Origin: Dasyornis broadbenti
Lineage: Eukaryota; Chordata; Aves; Passeriformes; Dasyornithidae
Assembly: GCA_013397935.1 (NCBI GenBank)
Contig: VZRN01006818.1
Span: 3,471,674 to 3,535,673, forward strand
Direction: 5' to 3'
Length of the DNA: 64,000 nt
In this document: piece after piece, positions 48,018-62,494 of the stretch
Layout: every line of letters starts with the position of its first letter
Numbering within the stretch: position 1 is the first letter of the stretch
The notes under the pieces: model-generated
What the model was told of the DNA's origin: nothing
Database searches by the model: none
Seen by the model: only the letters and a program-made list of their open reading frames with translations
Translations under genes and position numbers: made by a program

Positions 48018-48256
48018 AATGTTGCCAAATATTCTGTTCTTTGGGGAAAAGATGAGGAAACACTTGATATGAAAAACAGACTTGCAAATGACCTTGGATA
48101 TTTTTTAAACCTCTTGCTGACTTGTATGGGACTTTCTTGTTTTTTTTTTCACTTTTAAATTAANNNNNNNNNNNNNNNNNNNNNNNNNNNNNNNNNNNNN
48201 NNNNNNNNNNNNNNNNNNNNNNNNNNAAAAAAAAAAAAAAAAAGTAGGAAAATAAA
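48018..48256 (+). other. MYRFL 3' flank with assembly gap and poly(A) signal
   Basis: An ancestral 3' UTR that includes 63 N bases at 48164-48226, followed by an A run. AATAAA lies at 48251-48256. The gap sits between T-rich and A-rich sequence, so it probably hides a homopolymer or simple repeat. Confidence 0.75.
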
Positions 48257-51200
48257 GTGTTTGACAACAACCATAGCTCTACATTTCCAGAAACTATTTC
48301 TAAAAAGACATGAGGGAATGGAGTATATGATGATGTTGTGGGTGGAGTGGGAGCTTCAAAGTTTATTAGAGAAGACTTCTGGCTTTCTAAACTCCTTTTC
48401 AGAGAGGAGCCTAGGTGCAGTTGGATCCAATCTTAGCCCCAGACTTGGTCAACAGTTTAAGTCTAAGGAATTATAGAGGTGTGCTTGAACCTTTGTACAA
48501 ATTTGTCACAAAGAATTAGGGATGAAAATACAGATGTATAAAAAATGAATAATTTAGTGTGATAAATGATTAGACAAAAAGATTTTAATCAGAATTACTA
48601 CATGCTGTAGAAACTAATGCTATTACTATAGTATAGTATAATGTACTATATCAAAGCAATTATATTAAAGCTACCAAAAAAGAAATAATAATTGAGACCT
48701 ATGTTACTCACCCGTACCAATGATTGTGGGCAAACATCTTTAACTCACTTTGAGAGGCATCCCCACCCAAGGGAGGAATCTCCACACACGCTCCAAAAAG
48801 GAGTATGCTGGAAATCCCTGCCATTTGAAAGTGAGACCGTACTTTTATAGTATAAAGTGATTCTCTGTCAGTCATATGTCTTCAGGTCAGCTATGTCAGC
48901 TTAGCATCTTTAGATAAGGATACTTTACTATATCTGCCACACGTTCACTACACGGATGTTTAACTTTGGGGTTGTTGAGTCAGACTGGTTTTTGCATAAT
49001 TCAACACCAAAAGTAGTATGACACCTCCTCTCAGTTCACCACTGATAGCTTTGCAAAATTTGCATTGCTCAAGTTGTTTTACTGCATCCCAGGCAGAGCA
49101 TTCTGCTACAGATGTGTAAATGAAATGATCGTATTGATCATAGTGAAGTTATATGATATTGTACATATAGCAGACAAGCAAATAGGTTGGAACACTGCTG
49201 AGCTGGGATACACTTCAGTTGTTAGAAGATGGGAAGATGATAAAATGGTTTTTGCAGTCAGGAGACCTGCTTCTGTCATACAGGCATATGCCTTCTTTTA
49301 GTATGTGCTGGCCTTTTTAAAAAATATATATCCATTTGGGTTTTTTGCTAACAAAACCAAAACCAACCAAAACTCTAAAAGAGAAATATAGCACTGTGGA
49401 AATGCCCTCTAAAATCCCTAAGTGTAAGTTAGGAAACAATAGGTACATTCATTGGTCTGTGTAAGTGTTTCCATTTTGGAAAGCAGTCCCATCATTGCCA
49501 CCACAGTTGTGTGACTTAACAATACTACTGCTGTTTTAATGAGGTATGTTTAACTACCTTTTTTTTCCTCTGGAACTGTACAGCAGGAGTGAACTAAATT
49601 CAGGTTATATTCCTTTTTGCTGTTTGTGATTTGTGTTAGTGTGATGAAAGAATAGAAATATTGAGAAGAAGAGTATCTTGCCTGCATGGCTTTCTAAGCT
49701 GCTTATGGATACACACCTGCATGGGAAAATCATTTCTATTTATATTTAGGAAATACATTTTTAAGGAAAAGTTATTTGAATGAAATTTTACATTAGTTGC
49801 TCAGAAGGAAATCAGATATAATAAACAAATAAACTATAAATAGTGTTGTAGGGTATGTTTAGTTCAGTCCTTTTTGTGTAGGGAAGAGAAAGTAAATATA
49901 ATGGAGAGACTCTAGGCTTTTAAAGATTTATGATGTGAAAGTTACATTTGAACAACTGTTCTTTGAATGAAATTATTTAGCAGTGAAAGGGAAATGTTAG
50001 GAAGAAAAGTTAATGTCTGGAAAAGACCTTGCCACAGTCTTTGTAAACACCAGTGTGTCTTAATTGTATATTTATTACCTGAAAATGTGATGGGAGAGTT
50101 TAGTTTGTTTCTGTGCCTTCATTTGGCATTTCTCTTGTCACTATTTTGGGATTTCCTTTAAGGATGTCCTTCTCACTGACTTTTTAAAGATGTATGTGCT
50201 TAGTAGGGGTCAATTACAATGTCTGGGTTTTTTTTTCTTTAAATGACTCACTAGTTTGACCTTATGTGTTTAAGGGTTCTTTTGTGGTGTGGGTTTTTTG
50301 TTTGAGTTTTTTTTCCTGGGAAGTATTTATGGTGTAAACCACTGTTCTATAATATTCCAGAGACTAACTGGTCTTGGTACTCTGTATACAAAATAATCAG
50401 AAGTCTGTGCCTTTAGTTTTTTGTAGTCCATACTTGAGGGAATAGTCAACTGGTCACAGATGAGAAAGCATGTGCGTTTTGAACAAAAATTGTACCTTTT
50501 TAGGCCCACCTGGTTTTCATCACCCTACGCTGGATTGTAATACTCTTCCCAGTGGCACAGAGCACTGCAGCAGAAGAACAAAACTCCACGTGTTTCCTAT
50601 CATCAAAACATGATGTAATTTGTAATTAGAATTTAGGGTGATGTGCATGTGGGATAGCAACTATTTTCTTCCTTAAAAAGCTTATGGTGATGTTATTACA
50701 CATGGCTTCACCCGTTTAAGAATTTTCAACTAGTTCTTTACTCCTGTCATATGTTTGTAGTAAGATACTGCTGAAGATTTCATTCAATTTAAGGTGATGT
50801 GGCTGTATGAAGGCTTTGTTCTAACATGTCTGAGATAACAAATAGCAATCTGGGCTTTCTGCTAGGGAAGATCTAGCAGAAATTAAATACTTGGTGTTAA
50901 AAGAACTGTGGCTGGGTGCTGTTTAGCTGCTTACTGGAGTTAAACTGTAACACAGCCCCACCAGATAGATAGTGAGTGATTGACCTACATGACCAGATTT
51001 TGATCCATTTTGGACTGGAAATACAGAAGCTCTAGGAATTATTCTCACTCCCCTATCTGCCAAGGCTTCACTATGTTTGGGGAAGTGGAACTCATCTTGA
51101 CGCACTGGGCTGGTGACATTCTTGGTCTCCTGCTGTCCTTCTCCCTTGTATGGCATTGAACTAGAACTACCACAGAAGAATACCACAGGGCAAACATGGC

Positions 51201-54200
51201 CAGCAGCATTTTCCATCCTGTACAGCCAAAGGAAGTATGGATTGACTTTTCCAAATGAAAAAGTTCTAAAAAGTTTAAGCATGTCCATTGTTTTGTTGTT
51301 GTGTGGTTGGTTTTTGGTTTGGGGTTTTTTGTTTGGTTGTTTTGTTTTGGATTTTTTTGGTTTTTTTTTTGTTTTTTTTTCATTTCTGTGTCCTCAGTAA
51401 CAAAGTTACAACATTTTTTTACAACGTTTCTTTACAACATTTTTTAACAGTGATCATTCTAATTTGAAACAGTTTTTGTGATACTGAATGATGAATTACT
51501 GACTGTTTACGCACATCCTACTTGGAACAGGAAATTCTCTTTCCCTTATCTATTTTTACCACTATGTGGTTGTAAGAGACCTTCAGACATCCATCACTGG
51601 AATATTTCTGCCTAACTTAAGAGGGAGCTGAGGCAAAGCAAGCTTCCAGTCTGTGTGAACGTCACAGCTGTAAGTTGCAGGAGGTGAATGCAGGGCTAGA
51701 ATGGGGTGATCTTGTACCATCTCATCTGGGTTTCAAACCATGCTGTGCATACTAGGAATGTGATGAATGAAAAAATTCGTTTGTACTTGTGTTACTGTAA
51801 CACAAATTACTTCTCTGTGCTTTCACTAAGTTTGATCTAGCAGTGGCAGTGGCGTTTGAAGTAAGAACCTGAGATCACTTCAAAGCCTGGCACACTAAGC
51901 CAAGATGCTGTAAAGGCTGAAAATCCTGCACGATCACCCCACAGAAACCAAGGACAAGGCAGAAGAGCAGAATGAGTGGTTCTGAGGTATGAGTCTGCAG
52001 CTGGAATTGCTGGTAGCCTTTGGCACAGCCGCAGCTGGAGCTATAGACAGCTGTGAGCAAAGAGGCGTTTTGGTCTCTTACTACAGCTCGGTTCAAGTGA
52101 ATCTTTAGTTCAGAAGAGGCCTGGTAGGTAGTGAGGACATGTCTGATGACATGATGTGAACCCAACCTGAGAAGTTAGCAATCCCAAAACTGAGTTTGGA
52201 GTCCTGCAGAACTCAGGGCTGAAGGGAGACCTGGAGGTGAACTTTCGATTAAGTCCCGCTTATCTACATCTTTCTAGGATTTTAGCTTGCTTTATAAAAT
52301 CAGAAAAATACTTCCATTAGTATTTGCTATTGGGTTACATTCTGCTCACAGTGCATGAAGTTGCTCACTCAGTAGTCACTGACTTCTTAAATTACAAATC
52401 CGTTGCACAGAGTCTGAGCCAAGCCCTCTGCAAAATGCAAACCTGGTTTAGATCAGGTTTACTCTTTCTATTGATATGAGTGCTACAATGTGTTTAAAAT
52501 AAGCTAGTTCATTTTAGATATAGAAACTACTTTCAAAATACACAGAAAATTAATCATAATTTTTAATTGCAGTACTATAAGACTTTTATATGATGTGTTG
52601 CTTTATATGAAGACATGGCTTTTATATGTGACATTATAGTACACTTAGAAGCATAGAACACAACTGATGATAAGGAATCATTTACTGATCTTACCATCAT
52701 CTTGGAATAATTCTATTAATGTCCCACATAAATTGTGATACAGAGAAACAACTTCCTTCAGATCCTGTATGACTGATGGTCTACCACTGCAAAAATCCCA
52801 GCTGCTCTGCTGGCTTTTGTGGATTGCTCCTCCACAAGATGTTTGCTTCCTCCCATGTTCCCTAATGTTGGACAAGGCAAAAGGCAAGACTGGCTTTGAT
52901 TTGAGCTTTCTCATACTGATGGGGAATAACTGGCTGCTCCCTCACAGAGGGACTTCCTACTTGCCTTTGGAAACATTGAATAGTTTCTGTCTGTTTCTTT
53001 CTGTGGGCACAAGTTTTGTATTTTTTCACTTCTTGGCTTCAGATTTTCTTGAATCTTGTAAAAACATAATTTGGTTGAGCTTCAATCAAATTTGATTGTA
53101 ATTGGTCAACACCTTAAAATTATTAGTAAGCAGAACAGTGAGGCTGCTCATATCAGCTTGTGAATTTGATGTTCAGTTAAAAGCCAGGATTTAGCTCATT
53201 CCAGGCGAAAGAATCATCAGTGATGTCTCTCAGCTTTCTTAAGGGAGATGGTTCTTTTTGAAACAGAATGTTTGGGAAGTTTTAGTTTGTAGCTCACACA
53301 AGGAGGCTGGGATGCACTCTTGCTCCTCTGTAGACCTAGGGCCACTGGTGAAGCCTTCATGCCTCCATTGCTCACTGAATAAAACTTTGCTAATTGTGCT
53401 TTCCCTTCATAAAGGGGAAGAGGATCTGGAAATGGGTCAGTGTTGTAAGTGTAAATGAATTAGGCACACTGAGGTGCTCAGATGTGTGAGGATTGTATAC
53501 GTTTGAGACTAAACAAATATGTCCTGGTTTAGTAAAACAATGTGCTCAGCACTTTTGAAAAATCAGGCCCAATGAGGAGTGCACTAGGTCTTGATTTAGC
53601 TTTTCAGATTGAATACTTTTTGATCCTGGCATGTTAACTCAAAATCCTCGTTAAGCTACAGAAATATTTCTCCAGACAAAATGTATGACTGTTTTTTTTT
53701 CTGTACAGTGGAGATCAAGTAATTGAAAGAAATTGTTTTCTCTGTTACATTTCTACACCCCCTCCCCTGCTCTTATGCATGCACAATATTTGTTAAATTC
53801 TTCTAATATGGGCAGAGTAATTTTAATTAACATCTGCAAACCATCACATAATACCTGGCGTGGCAGTTACTGGCTATGAGTCATGCATTTAGCTGAAAGA
53901 ACTGTGCTTTCTAAGGAGTAGGCCAAGGTACAAGCATGTCCCAGCCCTAGATTTCATATATTTGCTCAGTGACTTGCTTTACCTCCTGCTTGTCTTTGGG
54001 CTGTGCTGGCAAGTGGGCAGTAGCAGCCTGGCTGATGCACCCAGGGCACCGTGGGCATTGCCTGGAGCCTCAGTGAGGCTCAAGACGTTATGGCACTTTA
54101 GTTAGTCCTTGTGTGTCTTGTCCAGGTACAGTGTAACAAAAAAAAGTAAATTCACACATTCACAGCACTTTGGGCACTGATTTCCTCATAAGCACAGTTT

Positions 54201-57200
54201 CCTCTCCCCTATTTAGCTTCGTCAAATAGCATGTTTTCTGTCAAAATAGCACATGAATGAACATTTTCAGTGCAAACCTTATATTCAAAATAACAGGTTT
54301 TGCACTGGCAATCCTGACCCAATTTTAACCCTGGTTGCTATGGTTCTCTGCAGCTTGGGCAGCCAGCAGGGCAGGATGATGTGGTGATGGCACACAAGCC
54401 TTTTGTTGCTCCTTGGCCAAGGTCCAGCCAGCTTGTTTCCCCCCTTCTCCCTCCACCCCACAGCAGCTGGCACCAAACTACACCTGCTGACCAGGAGCAG
54501 TGGTCAGGCTGCAGCCTCTGATGCCTCTCTGGGTCTGTGTCCTGGAGGAGACACCTCCCAGGCACTCAGAACTGTTCCTCTGCAGGCCACAACTCCCATT
54601 CTTTGGCTGCATGCCCTTGTATTGGATAAGCCTTCATCTTTCTGCTTCTGATTTTTTGAGCAGGCTCCCTCTTCTCATCCCTCATTAGTTGCTTTCCAGA
54701 CATCCTGTGTCCTGCTTTACTCCCTCCAGAAAAGGAACTTATCATAATACTTTTAAAGGATGAGATCTAAAATAGGTCATCTTCTTAGAAATGGGTGGAA
54801 AGAGACTTTTATGAACAGGATTTGAAACAAAACTCATTATTTTAAAGGCAGATTTTAAAATTTCTAGTTGATGTTAAATATATCACAATTACCAACATGC
54901 AGTAATATAAGCATAGAATTTGCAAATTTGAGTTTAAAGTTAATTTAGCTGGTAGTCTGCGGGGTAATCAGTGCTTTGCATTTTTCATTCAATCTTAATG
55001 TTATACTTTGCCTTCCACAATATAATCCAAACCGCAGACCAGCTGGCTATGTTGATTAAAATCCTTTTTCTGCTTTTTATTAATCTTCATGGTTTTGCCC
55101 TAGAATTATGAAGTGGTCATGGTCTATCAGGAAGGAAATCAGCTGGGCCAGGATGCAGTATTTACAAGTTGAGATTTCTGCCTAAAGCATATTGCTGATT
55201 CCTAAAGTACGTTGTGTCCTGAATGCTTTATTAAATGGGCAGAGCTTGACAAGAGTTTGGAACAAAGCTCTTCAGGTTAAATTACTTACAAATAATTCAT
55301 TATGCATTTGGCTAACACATTTCCTCACTGAAAACCTAGATTAAGAAAATATCATTAGGGGGTGAAGATGATAGAGGACTTTTGTAGTCAGTAGGGCTGA
55401 TCCTGCATTTTAGAGGCACAGAGTCATGCAAGCTTCTCCTGTGGACCCTCATGGCCTTTACCTTGATGGTAGAGGCAGAATGGAAGCGGTCAGGGTATTG
55501 CTGCAAGGGGGAACACTGTTCCATGCATCAGGGGTTCCTCAGGATGCACAGCAAAAGGACAAGAATAATTCTCAACCTACAGGTGATGGAGCAGCAGGAA
55601 GGATGCTCTGATTGCCAAAATTAGCCCAAAGGCTGGTGGGACTCAGTCTTGATCTTCCTTCTTCAGTAAAGTTCCTTGCACAAAGGCTGTTTGTTCAGAC
55701 TGGGTGAGATAGACCCCAAACAAGTAACATGCTCTGTGTGTTGTTGCTTTTGTGTAAATAACTATTTGATCACGGTGAATTGATTTTTTTTTTTAACAGA
55801 TTTGATGTGATGATTAGGCAATCACTTTAACATGTATTTTTTCAATTATCTCTTGTTAACAAAATGAGGCAGTAACTAAGCATCATCTGTATTTTCTGAT
55901 TTCTCACTGTGTTAATTAGAGACGGTGATTATTCTTGCTGATGTGTTTGGGGATCTTTGCACCTAAGTGGTGGTTATAGCAGTAGTTATGCCACCTATAC
56001 TTGGGCAGAGATCCTACACTTAAGGATAGTACTCAGTGAAAATGTTACATAGGTAGACATCTGCTTACAGGTGTTTGCTGCACTCTTCCCTCACCTACTC
56101 TGTGTTGCTGTTGGGAACTGTGTCAGTGCATATATTTGGAGTAGAGAGAACACAATATGATGATGCTTATAAATAATGCCTGCTAATAACTCAGAGTTTT
56201 GCTGCAGGGAGTTCAGTTTGGTATTAGGGTTTACTTTTTTTTCCATAGTTGCACTTAGCTGCAAACATGCATTTTTTGTCTATTCAGAGTAAATTGCCTT
56301 TTGAATTTCATACTATTACTATCTGCTTTGAGCTTTAGCAAGGGAATGTGAGAGGTGCAGGTTGAAGAGTCAAGTCAGATTTTTCTTGAAGGTTTTCTTT
56401 CACTCTGAGGGATAATATACCTCAGCTCAGCGTGTCTCTCATCGTTGCAGGGGTATCCATCCCGCAGTAAAATAGAACAGAGATGGGCCACGAAGACATG
56501 AAATACCTGCAGCATTAAACCCATGGCCTTCCATGATACCAAGAAGAAGGATGTTTCCTCTGAGCCAGATCTGCTGTGACTTGAATGGTTGAGCACAAGC
56601 TCTGACTATCTGTGAATAGGGTTGTTCTCTATCTTATTGTGGAGGCTGTAAGACACCTATAGGGTGTCCTTTCTTCAAATTCATGATTCTCAGTTTCTAG
56701 GTGGTTTGGAGTCTGCTGCAACCTTATAATTTTGAAATTTTAAACTTTAAAAAGCAATTGCTTTTTCTTCCTTTGGAGAGTCTTGACGGCAAAAGAAGTG
56801 ACTTCCTCTCTTTTCAATTTACTTTTGTCAGTTTTTTAGGCATTGATAATAGTTTCTGAAGTTCTGATTTCTTCAGGCAAAGAAAGTTGCACTAACAACT
56901 TGCTGTGATAACCTCATTGCTGGTAGGGTGCCAGTGAGCATTGCTTGGCTGGCTGCTGAAGGCTCAGGGACAGTACTTAAAAAAGCAAACTATAAAGGCT
57001 ACTGGGTGGGGCAGGTTGATTGCCTTGTTTTTTTCCCTCATGACTTCACAGCTCGCCCTTTCATTGGACTTTTGCCATCTCAGGTGTTCTCTTTACTAAA
57101 GGACACATAACAGCTGGGCTCTGGCTGCAGAAGTGACTGGTAGTGGCATTCAGTTCCTGCTCTCCCCCAGCAGCCTCCTGTGTTCCCATCTAGCTTCCCC

Positions 57201-58229
57201 CTCAGCATCATGGCTGAAGCCCCACAAATTATCCTCTTGTCAGCTGTTTTTTTACTTTCCTTGGTAATCTACTTGCTTTAAGGATCTGACTGTTGCCTTG
57301 TCTTTTGATAAATATTATCCCAAAATTAAAATTCTTACCGTTATCTTTGAGAAATGTTCAATGGGCTTGGGATCTCACTGCTGGCTTTTGTGTTTCTCCT
57401 TCCTTCTGGGCCATCACATTTGTCCCTATACTTTCTCATGTAAATCCCTCTTTGAGGTCACTATTTCATGAACTTTCATACCATCCTTTTGTTTCTTCAA
57501 CATCTTCTATGTTTGTGGATGATCTTACTGACTTCAGCTGGTGCACCAAGTAGCACTGATGGGCCTCTGGGAACAAATAGCAGACCTCCAGGTGCTTTAT
57601 CAGCATGTGCTCGTGGGCACAGAGCACAAGCTGGACACTTCACAAGCAGAAAATACAAAAATAAATGAATAGAATTGCTTAACAAAAAGAACAGAAACTC
57701 TGTGTTTCTGGTTCACTTTACTGTCTCTTAAAGATTTATTTTTGCATTAAGTTGTGTGGTTATAGATGTGTTTCAAGACAATAAACAGTGACATGAAGGA
57801 TCTCAGTTCATCCATTTGTCTTGGCAAGGTTTAGTTTCCTTGCTTCTGTTTAGACAACTACTAAGAACCATATCCCCTCTGTTTCCTTATTTTAACTGAA
57901 TTAGGTATGATGGTTATACAAATCAAAACACAAATGGTCTGTGTATACAAAAATGAACAATATTCTGTTTCTGGAATAATATATATTAGAATTTTTTTTT
58001 CAATGCAGAAAGAATTTTAAAAATCTGAATCTGTCAAAGTCAAGCATATTAAAGCAGATAGCTGAAAGAAGACCTATATGCTATACATAGTATATGACTT
58101 TCTTTCTCTTCCGTGTCTGCCCTCTGAGAGATGAAAAACTACAAGGGCTGAAACTGAAAGCATCATTAAATGTTAATCTGCTGGGGCTTCCTTAGTGCTA
58201 GCGAGGTCAAGTTCTGCTGCAGAACACGG
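48257..58229. other. Intergenic region without recognised genes
   Basis: About 10 kb downstream of MYRFL. Open frames such as 51113-51400, 52769-53095 and 57293-57553 have no family resemblance, and no run of phase-consistent exons joins them. CNOT2, the next gene in the mammalian order, is not seen: no exon resembling its N-terminus was recognised. Confidence 0.65.
51288..51380. repeat. Strand-asymmetric G/T-only tract
   Basis: Ninety-three bases composed of G and T with a single A at 51351. They include TTTTGG, GGTTTGGGG and long T runs. It is low-complexity sequence of the T-plus-GG kind common in bird genomes and gives false open frames on both strands. Confidence 0.9.
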
Positions 58230-58259
58230 TGACAGATGGAGCATCCTTTGTGAAATCAC

Positions 58260-58420
58260 TGTGTGCTGCCAAACGCCGCAGAGAGACACGCGCTCTGTCA
58301 CTGTGCCCGTGCTCTGACCGCCCGCCCCGTGAGCTCCCAGGGGTGGGAGCGCTCTCAGGGGCCCGGCCCCCGTGCAGCAGAACGGTGGCACGGGCATGTC
58401 GTGCGGACACCAAGGCAGGG
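58260..58420. promoter_or_regulatory. Small CpG-dense, GC-rich patch
   Basis: Roughly 160 bp that contrast sharply with the AT-rich surroundings. They contain about fifteen CpG dinucleotides, for example in ACACGCGCTC, CCGCCCGCCCCG and GGGCCCGGCCCCCG. This is too short for a classic CpG island. It could be a distal promoter, an enhancer or an old GC-rich element. No core promoter motif is clear. Confidence 0.4.
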
Positions 58421-61400
58421 AGGATGGCCTTTAGATTAGGGCCAGTAATGAGCTTTCTGCCTCTGTGAGCATATTGTAACCTGCAGGCAGGAAAATGCGG
58501 TTTTTGAAAATGGTTTGCCCTGGCGTAGTGCTGAGCTGGGGATCTCTAAATCCCTCTGAAGGGCAATGTCCCTGCTGAGCCTGGTTCCTGTGTTTTTCAT
58601 CACCTTGTATGAGAAAGGCTCAAGTCTTGGAGACTTTACCATGTTTGCAAAATTAAGTTGAAAGCTCCTGACTGACAGCCTTAAGGGCTTTTCACATAAG
58701 CACATAAAGCTATACTGCAGCTTTGGCAGAAGGATACGTTTTGCCTGGTCTCTAGATACACCTGCTTGTGACCAGGCTCCCTGCATTGCTGCAGTTTTAG
58801 CATCACCACTTCGTAATTCACTAGCTAATTTAGTCATGAAGCTGCTGACAGGAAAACAAACCAGCTGAGTTCCTGCCTAAAGCTTTGGCTCAGCAAAAAT
58901 GGGAACGATACCCAAATCAATGCCTGCCCCAGCTCCTTTTTGCCCAAGTACTTTGCAGTGGAGGAGCTGAAGCTGCTCCAGAGGCAGCATTGCAGACACC
59001 GTGCCTTAGAACCTGTCTGCTCTCGTTGGGGAGGGACGTAACACAAGCAGTAGTTCAATGTGACCTCCCCCAGTGGCACTGCACACAGTTGTCTGCAAGC
59101 CTCATCCTCTGTTACACTCTGCTGCAGTGTAAACCCGTGCCATAAGAGTGAGTGTTCAGCTACATAGGGCTTTCAGGGAGAAGTGGGCAAGCTAGCTAGA
59201 AGCCTACCCCAAAAATATTAGTGAGGTCTCTACAAGTATTGCTGATGAGCCCTGCAGCACTGTAACTAGAGAGCCCTCACAACTTGTAAAAACTCTCCTG
59301 GCGTTTCCATCAAGGATTAGGGAAAGAAGAACAGCCCTCTTGACTCCTCAGAGGTCTTCTGATACCTGCTGCAGGATAATTGTGGTCCTTATCAATGTTT
59401 CCATAAGTATGAATTTCACTTTGGGGAATCTGGGCAGGAGAGCTCAAGTATTGAATGGAATCATGTATAATTTTCTGGGTAATCCAGGTTAAACATCATT
59501 CCCATACCACTGAGTGATTCACTGGAGGTTTTCTCACTTGCATTGCCTGCATCTGAGCTCTGAGCCAGAGAGTGCGTCAAGGTGGCTTTTGTGGGGCACA
59601 ATGGCCTCTGGGAGCCACCTCAATCCTCCATGTGCAAAGCCATTCCCAGTACTGATCATTAGCCTTGCCTGTGATGAACAGCCACTCGTCTCTGTTTTCC
59701 ATATTTTTGGAATATGGAAACGTATTTTTCCTTTGTAATAAGAATTGGTGTTGTGTTATTTTGATCCATTCTTTGTTGTTTTTCTTAATGAGCTCCTCTA
59801 AAGAACATTGTTCAAGCAAACAAAATTTGAAATGTAAACTTTAGAAATATTTAACACACGTATCTTTGGCAGGATTCAAGAACAGAAAAGAGGGAACAGA
59901 GACACTGACAGAAGGAAAAGGATACAGCTGAAGGAATTGCCCCACGAAGGAGTCTCTTTAACATGTGAGGCTGCTTGGTACTCACTACCTTTACTTCCAT
60001 TTGGATTATAATGTCAACAGAACTAAAATAACTGAAGCACGGACAGTCATACTTGAAGAAAATGACACAATTAACCACTTCCCTACTTGAGGAGACAGTA
60101 CCTTAGGAACAAGCTAGATGGTGCTAGAGCATATGGCTAAGATGACATTCACCTAACAGCTGTGTGACATTAAAATATGATGATCGAAACAGACTTTAGT
60201 AAGGGAAACTCTGCACTTTAGAGGCTTTTTAACACATGGTTTTGTCTCCTGCTTTTGTCCTCACTATATAAAAGTAGTTTCTACTTCCCTGAGCCTCGCA
60301 AAATGCCCTGTCGAATATATCAACTTATGTAAACCTCTCTTTGATATTCTTATTTTGAACTGATTAATACAGACAACCCTGCTCTGTGATTTGAAGTAAG
60401 GTCAGTTTTGTGTCTCTCTTTCACTTCTTTATTTGCATTACATCAGGAAAGCAGACACTCCCTATTGCCAAAGGGCAGTGCTGCTCGGCATGGAGCTTGC
60501 AAAGAAAGATGTGCATTGAGGAGTAAGTGTTCAAAAGCATTCGTGGGACTGAAGGGCATAATTCCCATTGAAAACCAGTGGGAGCAGTACTTAGGAGTTT
60601 CCTAAGCTGCAGAGCTTCCCGCAGCATGCTTATGTCTGTATTTACTCTATTCAAACTCAGGAAAAAAACCATGCATGGTTGTGATTTAAATGATTAAGTG
60701 ATTTTTAGAAGTTTTGACATGCTTAAAGTATGAATTAGTTTGACCTGAGGAATGAAAGAATGTTGCTTTTTCAGCTGTAACTGCAGTAAAAAATTTGTGA
60801 CCATAAATGTAGTCAGAGGACCTCGTAATGCCTCTGGGGCTTGTGCTGCTTCTGTGCATTTTGTTAGGACTTCAGGGCAATGTACCCTGTGCAACAGAGC
60901 CCAGAGTGCCATTGATTGGAAGCGTGCATTTGCTTCAGAGCAGCAAGGACAGGGAATAGTAGCATGCAAATTGAACTTTTTTTTTCTTCTTTTTTTTTCT
61001 TTTTTCAGATTTTGAAATGCAAGATTTTTGCACTTTTTAATGCATGGCCTTACAAAGACTTTAAGGTGCATGTAATTTCCTCCATATAAGAAGTTGAAAG
61101 GAAAACAAGGAGACTGTTCAGTTAGGTAAAAATCCCACATGCTTTAGGCTTTCATACTTCATACTTTTGTTTGTACTTGTACAACTTTATCAGTATCTGG
61201 CAGACACAACAACGTCCCTACCCTGAAATGTGATGTGATGGATGGAGCACTGCATGGTGAGTCAGGAGGCGTTTCTCCTGGCTCTTCCCTTGACCTGCCA
61301 TATGATATTCTGCAGGACTTGGTCTCTGCTATTCTTCACTTACAAAATGTTATAAAAATGTTTTTCTAGCCACATAGAGTGCTGTGACATGTATGGGTCA

Positions 61401-62490
61401 CTGAGTGTAGCAAAAGGAGTAAAACTGGAAAAGCTGAGTATGTTCAATGCATGTAAATACGCCTGGAGGTTAATAATTTAATTGGCAGAGTGCCCTATTT
61501 TTCTGGCTAATGGGCCTGTTTAGTGAGCTCCTGCAGTGCCTGACATACTGGCCCGCTGCTGTTCAGACACAGTTGTACATCTGGTGATCCGAGCTGTGCT
61601 GCTCCATCTCTTGAACTCCTTTGGTGAGTGTGTCAGAGCTGAGATGACACCTAAATACTCAGCCAAAGATCTGTGCTTTTGTCTGAGGCTTGAGGAGATG
61701 TTGGAAGGGGTCCTTTTTGTGGTGTGCAAGGTGTTGTGTGGACACAATGGGAAACTGCTGCGATGTGTGGAAGAAATGGCGCTTGCAGAGCATTGGCGCT
61801 GCTCTGTGAGGTGTACACGTGGCAATATAGGTCAGTGAAACATCCAGAGGAGCTGCACAGCTGCAAAGAGCATATTTACATGCACAGGGTGCAGATGGCA
61901 GGCTTGAGCTAGGCAAGCTGCTGCCGAGCAGCCTGGCGTTTGCCTGGGGAGGGGGGTGCCAACACACGCCATCCGAGCCTGGTCCTCAAAAATAGCTATG
62001 GTGCTGTGGTCCAGAGCTGCCACCAGGCTGGTATGGCTATTTTGTCTCTGGAGTGGGGTGTCTGTGACACAGAGTTGTGGGCCATTAGGATTGCCCAGGT
62101 TCCATGGCTCCCCTGCAAGTCCTGGTAGGGCTACGTGCCTGGGTCTTGGAGCTGCAGTGGGCTTGGTCACAGTGAGTGTGAGCAAGGTGAGGCTTGGGGG
62201 CTGGAGCAGGTATTGTCTGTGTATTCCAGCTGTATCAACTAATCTAACAGACTTGGGCTTGGATCCACAAGCCTTTTTTCATGCCTGAAAACAGCCAGCT
62301 TTGCTCTTAGTCAAGCCAAAATTGTGCAGCTTCACTTGCATCAGCTGGTGAAATATTTATAGGTTTGTACTATGAGGTGTCCCAAGTTTCTTGGTCCCTT
62401 CCTATTTACATCTGTGTGCACCTTCTTGTAAAATTTCTCTGTTCTTTGCTGCTGGTGTTTATTTGACTGCCATGATTACCCTGGTACCGT
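58421..62490. other. Intergenic region without recognised genes
   Basis: This stretch is somewhat less AT-rich than the MYRFL introns, especially at 61.5-62.2 kb, and has several overlapping open frames. None shows a recognisable domain or splice-consistent neighbours. A T-rich run lies at 60979-61007. Confidence 0.6.
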
Positions 62491-62494
62491 TACA

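Noticed and set aside
58173..58468. Protein-coding exon in the GC-rich patch
   Set aside because: Open frames occur on both strands because GC-rich DNA lacks stops. There is no domain similarity or convincing splice context.
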